Shown: positions 7,723 through 12,084 of the stretch, in pieces
Numbering within the stretch: the stretch's first letter is position 1
Layout of the letters: every line of letters begins with the position of its first letter
Assembly (NCBI GenBank): GCA_002382045.1
Contig: DFZJ01000062.1
Span: 1-12,084 of the forward strand
Length of the DNA stretch: 12,084 bases
DNA from: Syntrophaceae bacterium UBA4059
GTDB taxonomy: Bacteria > Desulfobacterota > Syntrophia > Syntrophales > Smithellaceae
Direction of reading: 5' to 3'
Translations under genes and position numbers: made by a program
Notes under the pieces: generated by a model
Seen by the model: the letters and a program-made list of their open reading frames with translations, nothing else
The model's database searches: none
Told to the model about the DNA's origin: nothing

Positions 7723-8544
7723 CTAAATTATATCCGCAAAGGTATTTTCCATCCGGCGGAAACGGGATACGCCCAGCCAGAGGAAGAAGATAATGATCGT
7801 AAGGCTAAGCAGAAATCCGGGGAGGTAAAGGGGGCTCTCGCTGCCCAGGATACACCAGCGGAAACCGTCGATCACGCCTACCATGGGATTGAGGCTGTAA
7901 AGCAATCGCCATTGTTCCGGAACGACCTTGCTGCTGAATCCCACAGGCGAAACATAAAGACCGAACTGTACCACAAAGGGGATAATATACCGGAAATCAC
8001 GGTATTTCACATTGAGGGCCGTAATCCACAATCCGGGGCCCAGACTGGCCAGCAGGGCTATGGCGATAAAGAGGGGCAGTAGCAATATCTGCAAGCCGGG
8101 GGCAAACTTGTAATAGAGCATCATACCGATCAAAACAACTAAACTGATCAGAAAATCTACCAATGCTGTGATCACGGTTGCCGCAGGCATGATCATTCTG
8201 GGAAAGTAAACCTTGCTGATCAGATTGGTATTGTCGATAAGGCTATTGGATGATTCCGACAGCGCGTTTGCGAAAAGAGACCAGGGGAGCATGGCGGCAA
8301 AGACCATCAGGGCATACGGTGCGTTGCCGTCGCTGGGAAGTTTGGCAATCTTGCTGAAAATTATAGTGAAGACAATCATCGTCAGAAAAGGTCTGAGAAT
8401 TGCCCAGAGTATCCCGATGATGGTTTGTTTATATCGTACGGATAGATCACGCCAGGCTAGAATAATAAACAGTTCCCGGTAGCGCCAGAGGTCGCCCCAG
8501 TAGTTTTTTTCAGCGCGGCCTGCTTCAATAATAATTTCACTCAT
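7723..8544 (-). CDS. wzm: O-antigen/polysaccharide ABC exporter, membrane subunit Wzm
   Basis: This 273-residue protein is an ABC-2 type permease that forms the channel for polysaccharide export with Wzt. A cytoplasmic amphipathic start (about 15-35, with WRDLSVRYKQT) precedes about six membrane segments near 43-66, 76-96, 118-145, 152-176, 186-203 and 243-260. Conserved signatures are LISKVYFPR (108-116), NVKYRDF (178-184), SPVGF (199-203) and SLNPMVGVIDGFRW (217-230). Length is normal for the family. A clear ribosome site (AGGA, six bases before the ATG) supports the start. Its stop is followed at once by wzt. Upstream lie a partial copy of a wzt start (8575-8601) and, beyond the toxin-antitoxin pair, a partial copy of this gene's own SLNPMVGVIDGFRW region (9181-9264). 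The intact pair was therefore probably acquired or rearranged beside an older one. Confidence 0.94.
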   Translation of the reverse strand: MSEIIIEAGRAEKNYWGDLWRYRELFIILAWRDLSVRYKQTIIGILWAILRPFLTMIVFTIIFSKIAKLPSDGNAPYALMVFAAMLPWSLFANALSESSNSLIDNTNLISKVYFPRMIMPAATVITALVDFLISLVVLIGMMLYYKFAPGLQILLLPLFIAIALLASLGPGLWITALNVKYRDFRYIIPFVVQFGLYVSPVGFSSKVVPEQWRLLYSLNPMVGVIDGFRWCILGSESPLYLPGFLLSLTIIIFFLWLGVSRFRRMENTFADII

Positions 8545-8574
8545 GAATGTTCCTGTCGAAGTCTGTTTTGCGTG

Positions 8575-8601
8575 TTAAGATTTGATGACGATGTCAGTCA
8601 T
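8575..8601 (-). pseudogene. Remnant of a second wzt 5' end
   Basis: Reading leftwards from the ATG at 8601, eight codons give MTDIVIKS and then TAA. This mirrors the MSDIVIKA start of the intact wzt: over 21 bases, 8581-8601 match 7685-7705 at 18 positions. The copy dies right after the shared start, just before the ribosome site of wzm. It is short, so chance cannot be wholly excluded. However, its match in both frame and start codon, and its partner wzm fragment on the other side of the toxin-antitoxin genes, make descent from a real wzt likely. Confidence 0.55.
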
Positions 8602-8636
8602 AAATGAGTGGGGGTGAATGGGAAAAGTTATATTTC

Positions 8637-8942
8637 TTAAACTTCTTTAACTCTAGATAAATCTGTATCTGTAAAATTCTGTCTCCCATGAATTATTCCG
8701 ATGATGTAAACCGTCTCCTTTTTGATCTCGTAAAGAATCCGGTATGAATATGCGAAAATTTCTCGAATGTTTTCTTCGCCTATTTCCGGCACCTTCCTGC
8801 CGATTCTTGGATATTCATCCAAGATGTTTGTTCTATCTATGACATCCTGAACCACTTTTTTTGCATAATATTTGGAATCGGATGCAATGAAATCGTGAAT
8901 CGATCTCAAATCGGACTTTGCCGGTTCGGCCCAAATCACCAT
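8637..8942 (-). CDS. ParE/RelE-superfamily toxin of a type II toxin-antitoxin pair
   Basis: The 101-residue product fits the ParE/RelE toxin superfamily in size and pattern. It starts VIWAEPAKSDLRSIHDFI (2-19), with the early helix typical of the fold. It continues with LDEYPRIGRKVPE (41-53), IREIFAYSYRILYEI (59-73) and the closing strand VYIIGIIHGRQ (78-88), where basic and aromatic residues usually form the active surface. The ATG at 8942 lies inside the end of the antitoxin gene (ATGGTGA, seven shared bases), the classic coupled order of antitoxin then toxin. Whether it targets gyrase (ParE-like) or ribosome-bound mRNA (RelE-like) cannot be decided here. It sits between export genes with which it has no obvious functional link and is probably a passenger that stabilises the region. 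No defect is visible. Confidence 0.85.
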   Translation of the reverse strand: MVIWAEPAKSDLRSIHDFIASDSKYYAKKVVQDVIDRTNILDEYPRIGRKVPEIGEENIREIFAYSYRILYEIKKETVYIIGIIHGRQNFTDTDLSRVKEV

Positions 8943-9115
8943 GATTCGATTTCCCGCTTCAAATCTTCCGCGGATATCGTTTTGCCCTTTTCAACGGCGT
9001 CCCTTCCTTTCATAACTTTATCTATCACATATAGTTTGTACATGATCGTATCAACGTCTGTAGTCTCCGGAAGTTGCGAAATTGCTGTCAATGCTTCTTG
9101 TTTCAAGGTATTCAT
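8936..9115 (-). CDS. Small antitoxin partner (59 residues) of the ParE/RelE-type toxin
   Basis: A short gene starts at ATG 9115 behind a near-perfect ribosome site (GGGAGGT, five bases upstream) and ends with TGA at 8936-8938. The 59-residue product begins MNTLKQEALTAISQLPE and continues with VDTIMYKLYVIDKV and KGKTISAEDLKREIESW. It is mostly helical and charged. This pattern (two helices, then a lysine- and glutamate-rich tail with a final E-x-x-W) is familiar from small antitoxins placed before RelE/ParE toxins. The seven-base overlap with the toxin start supports the pairing. A separate DNA-binding domain is not obvious at this length, so autoregulation, if any, would depend on a compact N-terminal fold. 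Function is inferred mainly from position. Confidence 0.78.
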   Translation of the reverse strand: MNTLKQEALTAISQLPETTDVDTIMYKLYVIDKVMKGRDAVEKGKTISAEDLKREIESW

Positions 9116-9120
9116 GCTTG

Positions 9121-9127
9121 ACCTCCC
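9121..9127 (-). promoter_or_regulatory. Strong ribosome-binding site for the antitoxin
   Basis: On the minus strand the bases read GGGAGGT, five bases before the ATG at 9115. It is the best Shine-Dalgarno match in the window. It suggests that the antitoxin is translated more strongly than the toxin, whose start depends on coupling. Confidence 0.7.
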
Positions 9128-9153
9128 AATTAAATCGTCAAATATGATTGTAA

Positions 9154-9180
9154 ACTATATCTTTTCTTGATTGTTGTCCA
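9154..9180 (-). promoter_or_regulatory. Candidate promoter of the toxin-antitoxin pair
   Basis: On the minus strand TGGACA (9175-9180) and TATAGT (9154-9159) each match five of six consensus bases of a sigma-70 promoter, with a somewhat short 15-base spacer. The -10 element lies about 40 bases before the antitoxin start. No clear inverted-repeat operator is visible around it. The call rests on sequence pattern alone. Confidence 0.35.
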
Positions 9181-9264
9181 CATGTATAAGATGGGGCTGT
9201 CTCCGCCCAGAATGTACCAGCGAAAACCATCGATCACACCCACCATGGGGTTGAGGCTATTATT
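9181..9264 (-). pseudogene. Remnant of a second wzm (C-terminal part)
   Basis: Read leftwards, this stretch encodes SLNPMVGVIDGFRWYILGG followed by DSPILY. This corresponds to residues 217-240 of the intact Wzm, with SLNPMVGVIDGFRW identical. At the DNA level 9193-9258 aligns without gaps to 7831-7896 with 55 of 66 bases identical by eye, and the differences fall mostly at third codon positions. The fragment was therefore under protein-level selection before it was cut, and it is a diverged homologue and not a fresh copy. It starts about 15 bases after the methyltransferase stop and runs into the promoter region of the toxin-antitoxin pair. It has no start of its own and is non-functional. 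Confidence 0.85.
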
Positions 9265-9278
9265 GCTTAATGAAGACT

Positions 9279-10094
9279 TTATACGGCTTGGAAACAAAAA
9301 CACACGCTCCATGTATCTGTGCCGAATGATTTTGAGGTTTGCCATTCTTCAGTATTTTGAATGGTGAATCCGGCTGCCTGCGCTAAAAACTCAATTTCCG
9401 GTTGAAAAAAGTAGCGCATAATGTGTGTTTCCTTCAATTCGGATACGCTTCCGGTTTCGCGATGACGCACAAACACATGGTAGTTGACGTCCACCAAATT
9501 TTCATTGGGATGAAGAACCGGTTCAGCCAGTCGGGTGACCTCAATCTTTTCATCGGTCATCCGCTTGATTCGTACTTCGGGGCGCTGAGTTAAAACCGCC
9601 GGGCCGTACCAGATGTCAAAAATAAAAATGCCGCCGGGTTTCAGATGATGCCTTGCCGTCTGAAATGCTGCCATGACATCCTTATTAGTTGTCTGGTAAC
9701 TGATGACGTGGAACAGGGCGATGACTGCGTCGAAACGCTTGTCTAAACGGATTTCACGAATATCTCCTGCAGTAAAACTTAAACGGTCGTCTGTAAAATT
9801 CTTTTTGATTGCCAAAGATTGAGATTGGACCAGCATTTCCTGGCTAAGCTCGATTCCATGAACCCTGTATCCCTGGTCGACCAGTAAACAGGCATGTTTT
9901 CCTGTGCCGGAACCCAGTTCGAGGATGGATTGGGCTGCCGGATGAAATTTGTGAATCAGACCGGCGACATATTCGGCTTCCGCTGCGTAGTCTTTGTCCC
10001 GGTAGAGCAGGTCATAATATCGGGCGTAATCGGCGAAGACAGCTGTACTGGATACAATCTTTTCACTTGATGTATTATTCTTGCTTTCAGGCAT
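9279..10094 (-). CDS. Class I SAM-dependent methyltransferase (Methyltransf_25-like)
   Basis: The 271-residue product has a clear SAM-binding core. Motif I is ILELGSGTGKHA (57-68), the ribose-binding acidic residue is in GIELS (80-84), and FTAGDIRE (107-114) gives motif II. FDAVIALFHVISYQ (121-134) and LKPGGIFIFDIWYGP (151-165) complete motifs III and IV. The SYQT and FDIWYGP segments are typical of small-molecule or sugar methyltransferases found beside DegT aminotransferases. The ATG at 10094 is chosen because AGGA lies nine bases upstream and it begins 17 bases after the aminotransferase stop. A longer frame from 10151 would overlap that gene. It probably methylates the amino-sugar nucleotide or a residue of the chain, which is an inference from position. 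Its 3' end is followed at once by the wzm remnant, so the recombination point lies just behind this gene. Confidence 0.85.
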   Translation of the reverse strand: MPESKNNTSSEKIVSSTAVFADYARYYDLLYRDKDYAAEAEYVAGLIHKFHPAAQSILELGSGTGKHACLLVDQGYRVHGIELSQEMLVQSQSLAIKKNFTDDRLSFTAGDIREIRLDKRFDAVIALFHVISYQTTNKDVMAAFQTARHHLKPGGIFIFDIWYGPAVLTQRPEVRIKRMTDEKIEVTRLAEPVLHPNENLVDVNYHVFVRHRETGSVSELKETHIMRYFFQPEIEFLAQAAGFTIQNTEEWQTSKSFGTDTWSVCFCFQAV

Positions 10095-10111
10095 AAGTAT
10101 AAATCCTGTCT

Positions 10112-11275
10112 TTATTGTATTTCGTCCAAAACGGCTTTGACCGATTCGCACACTTCGTCAATTTGCGTTTCCGTCAGTGTCAATCCCGACGGCAGATAGA
10201 GTCCCTGACGGGCGATACGTTCGGAGACAGGATATTTTTCATTCTGGAAAAGCCCCATATCGCGAAAAACAGGCTGTTCGTGCATTCCCAGAAAGAAGGG
10301 TCTGGTATCCACGCCAAGTTCTTTTAACTTTTGAGCAAATCGCACAGCATCAAAACCTGTTCTTTGGTCGAGCACAATTCCATACATCCAGTACACCTGT
10401 CTTGCCCAAGTTTCTTCCACGGGCAACTGGAGGGCGGAGATACTCTGAAGTCTTTCCGTGTATGCTTTTCCTATCCAGCGTTTTTTCGCAATGATCTCGT
10501 CCATACGTTCCAGTTGGCCCAGTCCGATGGCGGCTTGAAGGTTGGTGAGGCGGAAGTTGTGACCAAGTTTGGTATGAAGAAAGCGTTGTTCAGGGCGAAA
10601 ACAAAGATTGCGCAAACTTCTTGCTTTCTCTGCATAATCCGGATCATTGGTGAGAACCATGCCGCCTTCTCCGGTGGTGATGAGCTTATTAGCATAGAAG
10701 CTGAAGACACTGATATGACCTATGCCGCCGCACTTTTTCCATTGCGGATGTGCGGTGTTTCTTCCCGTCAGATATTCAGCGCCATGAACTTCGGCGGCAT
10801 CTTCGATAATATTCAAATCGTACTCTTCGGCAAGCGCCAGAAGGGGGTCCATATCCACGGGGTGACCATAGATATGTACCGGCATGATGGCTTTGATCTT
10901 TCCGTCGCTCTTGCTCATCTCCATTTTGACTTTTTCCCGGACCTGTTTCACATCCATACACCAGGTGCGGGGATCGCTGTCCACAAGAATCGGAATGCCG
11001 CCGTTATAAACGATCGCCTGAGCGCAGGAAATGATGGTGAAGGTGGGCATGATGATTTTGTCCCCCGGCTGGAGATCGAGACAGGCGATAGCGGCTTGCA
11101 GGGCTGTTGTACCGTTGCTCATGGCGATGCCGTATTTCATGCCGCAGTAGTCGGCCCATTTCTGCTCGAATGCTTCAATGAAGCGGCCGGCGGAGGAAAT
11201 CCATCCGGTGCGGAGGCACTCGTTGACGTAGGCGATTTCTTTTTCGCCGATCAGGGGTTCGTTGACGGGTATCAT
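10112..11275 (-). CDS. DegT/DnrJ/EryC1 family PLP-dependent sugar aminotransferase, perosamine-synthase-like
   Basis: This 387-residue enzyme would transfer an amino group (normally from glutamate) to a keto-sugar nucleotide. The start IPVNEPLIGEKEIAYVNECL, TGWISSAG (23-30) and SNGTTAL (53-59, phosphate contacts of PLP) closely follow GDP-perosamine synthases such as Per/RfbE. So do VDSDPRTWCMD (98-108), VHIYGHPVDM (133-142) and IIEDAAE (156-162, with the pyridine-binding D159). FSFYANKLITTGEGGM (191-206) carries the Schiff-base lysine K197. The ATG at 11275 is preferred because GAGGA lies six bases upstream and it overlaps the cupin stop by four bases (ATGA). An ATG two codons earlier sits directly on that GAGGA. 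GDP-4-keto-6-deoxymannose is a reasonable substrate guess, but the dehydratase that would make it is not in the window, and related enzymes act on UDP- or dTDP-sugars. The family call is firm; the exact product is not. Confidence 0.9.
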   Translation of the reverse strand: MIPVNEPLIGEKEIAYVNECLRTGWISSAGRFIEAFEQKWADYCGMKYGIAMSNGTTALQAAIACLDLQPGDKIIMPTFTIISCAQAIVYNGGIPILVDSDPRTWCMDVKQVREKVKMEMSKSDGKIKAIMPVHIYGHPVDMDPLLALAEEYDLNIIEDAAEVHGAEYLTGRNTAHPQWKKCGGIGHISVFSFYANKLITTGEGGMVLTNDPDYAEKARSLRNLCFRPEQRFLHTKLGHNFRLTNLQAAIGLGQLERMDEIIAKKRWIGKAYTERLQSISALQLPVEETWARQVYWMYGIVLDQRTGFDAVRFAQKLKELGVDTRPFFLGMHEQPVFRDMGLFQNEKYPVSERIARQGLYLPSGLTLTETQIDEVCESVKAVLDEIQ

Positions 11276-11694
11276 GTGCATTCCTCGTCAAACCTTGTTT
11301 TGTCGCCTTCGCCGGTGTAAGGTCCCTGCTTGACTTCAATCATGGATGTCTCTTCCAGCATTTCAAAAGAATGGCCGCCACCGCAAAGCAAAATGAGATC
11401 ACCTGAGCACAAAGTCCTATCTCCAATATATTCCTTGCTTGACGCATAGAGCTTTACCTTCACTTTGCCTTGACGAACAATGAGAACTTCCTGTGTATAA
11501 AGAACCTGTCGTGTAATCATGTTGTGATGATGAGCGGCGATCTTGTGGCCCTGTGGATGTTTCATATAAGCGACTTGCTGCGAAAAGCTGCCGGGAGTGA
11601 AAAATTTAATGCCAGGTTCGTCATAATCCGCGCGGATGATAAGCGCGATAGGTTCCAAGCCGTGCGTGATGGTTTCAATATGCTTGTCACTCAT
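11272..11694 (-). CDS. Cupin-domain protein of the sugar biosynthesis operon
   Basis: The 140-residue protein has a single beta-barrel cupin pattern. Motif 1 is recognisable in GHKIAAHHHNMITRQ (49-63), with H55 and H57 as likely metal ligands and E69 in TQEVLIVRQGKVKV as the third. Motif 2 is SGDLILLCGGGHSFEML (97-113), with H108 as the fourth ligand. Small cupins of this kind accompany sugar aminotransferases in surface-polysaccharide loci and are usually annotated only as hypothetical or cupin proteins. Isomerase, epimerase or sensory roles are all possible. It starts at ATG 11694 behind a GGGAG about twelve bases upstream, and its stop overlaps the aminotransferase start (ATGA), so the two proteins are probably made together. 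It is not an RmlC-type epimerase by length (those are about 180 residues). Function is unproven. Confidence 0.75.
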   Translation of the reverse strand: MSDKHIETITHGLEPIALIIRADYDEPGIKFFTPGSFSQQVAYMKHPQGHKIAAHHHNMITRQVLYTQEVLIVRQGKVKVKLYASSKEYIGDRTLCSGDLILLCGGGHSFEMLEETSMIEVKQGPYTGEGDKTRFDEECT

Positions 11695-11853
11695 AATGTA
11701 TGTTATCTCCCTGGCATATTTTTTTGTTGCAATAGATTCAGCTCCGCCCTCTGGATTACATTCCAGTGGCCGTAGCTCATCGGGTAGGGCAGAGTTGCTT
11801 TCTTTGAACGGCTTAAAAAATACTCTTTTTTTTATTCCGGCATGGATACATTT

Positions 11854-12084
11854 TCAATTTTTTTCCTGCCGTTCCCACACCAGAAAGTTGGGCCGGTTTT
11901 CCAGTTTTGGCATAAAGGCCTTGAATTCCTCACTGGTTAAAACCAGGGGACGGATTTTTCTTTTGATATAGCGTTCTGTTTCTCTGCTCAAGTCGTTCAG
12001 ATGATGCTGGTCGCTGTTTCCCACCAACAGCAGGTCAATGATACCGGTATCTTTGCCTTCTGCATAATCATCGATGATGTAGGC
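11854..12084 (-). CDS. 3' end of a nucleotidyltransferase-like protein, possibly an ArsR-type regulator fusion (partial)
   Basis: The gene enters from the right edge, and its last 76 codons end at TGA 11854-11856. The visible part begins AYIIDDYAEGKDTGIIDLLL, then VGNSDQHHLNDLSRETERYI, and later RKIRPLVLTSEEFKAF. This resembles the C-terminal half of the small minimal-nucleotidyltransferase fold that often follows a winged-helix domain in proteins annotated as ArsR-family regulators and seen at the head of surface-polysaccharide clusters. The usual catalytic G-S-x10-D-x-D pattern appears degraded: only one aspartate (IIDLL) sits where two are expected, so this may be a ligand-binding or regulatory version. 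A gap of about 160 bases separates it from the cupin. The N-terminal half is outside the window, so the winged-helix part is an assumption. Confidence 0.6.
   Translation of the reverse strand, partial: AYIIDDYAEGKDTGIIDLLLVGNSDQHHLNDLSRETERYIKRKIRPLVLTSEEFKAFMPKLENRPNFLVWERQEKN

Noticed and set aside
10331..11320. A 329-codon open frame on the plus strand
   Set aside because: It is antisense to the well-supported aminotransferase. Its product shows no recognisable family pattern and it has no ribosome site.
11772..11800. tRNA-like D-arm sequence (GTAGCTCATCGGGTAGGGCA)
   Set aside because: The bases downstream form no anticodon stem, no T-arm with GGTTCRA and no acceptor pairing, so no tRNA can be folded. 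It is probably chance or at most a tiny fragment.
1..12084. CRISPR arrays, insertion sequences, transposases or integrase sites
   Set aside because: I saw no spaced direct repeats, no transposase motifs and no terminal inverted repeats around the scars. The rearrangements leave no recognisable mobile element.

Overview
The window is part of a cell-surface polysaccharide (O-antigen type) gene cluster of a Gram-negative bacterium that exports the finished chain through an ABC transporter (Wzm/Wzt). Base composition is moderate, and the gene mix is glycosyltransferases, a DegT-family sugar aminotransferase, methyltransferases and a toxin-antitoxin pair. This would fit a deltaproteobacterium (Desulfobacterota), but that placement is an inference from gene content and general resemblance. 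No rRNA or other phylogenetic marker is present.

Layout. Positions 1-245 hold a broken PIN-domain toxin gene and a short intergenic stretch. A GT4 glycosyltransferase (246-1487) is the only intact plus-strand gene. It converges on a long minus-strand series, and a headless methyltransferase fragment (1491-1661) lies between the two. Everything from about 12084 down to 1662 is on the minus strand. In transcription order: the 3' end of a nucleotidyltransferase-like gene (11854-12084), a cupin (11272-11694), a DegT/perosamine-synthase-like aminotransferase (10112-11275), a SAM methyltransferase (9279-10094), a scrap of a second wzm (9181-9264), a 59-residue antitoxin with a ParE/RelE-type toxin (9115 down to 8637), a scrap of a second wzt start (8575-8601), intact wzm (7723-8544), intact wzt with a C-terminal carbohydrate-binding domain (6413-7705), a second methyltransferase (5731-6405), a GT-A type transferase (4829-5731), a GT4 (3539-4732), a GT2 (2774-3520) and a GT4 (1662-2774).

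How the parts could work together (inference). The aminotransferase, perhaps with the cupin, makes an amino- or deoxy-sugar nucleotide. The glycosyltransferases build the chain on a lipid carrier at the inner face of the membrane. A methyltransferase may cap or decorate the chain, the Wzt C-terminal domain may recognise that feature, and Wzm/Wzt exports the polymer. Several junctions are coupled: a TAATG at 2772-2776, a TAG/GTG sharing one base at 5731, a 4-base ATGA at 11272-11275, and a 7-base ATGGTGA in the toxin-antitoxin pair.

The most notable feature is a recombination scar. Fragments of a second wzm and a second wzt, in the natural order and orientation, bracket the toxin-antitoxin module directly upstream of the intact wzm-wzt pair. 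With the methyltransferase fragment, the PIN-gene remnant and visible swings in base composition, this points to a much-reshuffled, mosaic locus. I see no clearly new defence or enzymatic system.
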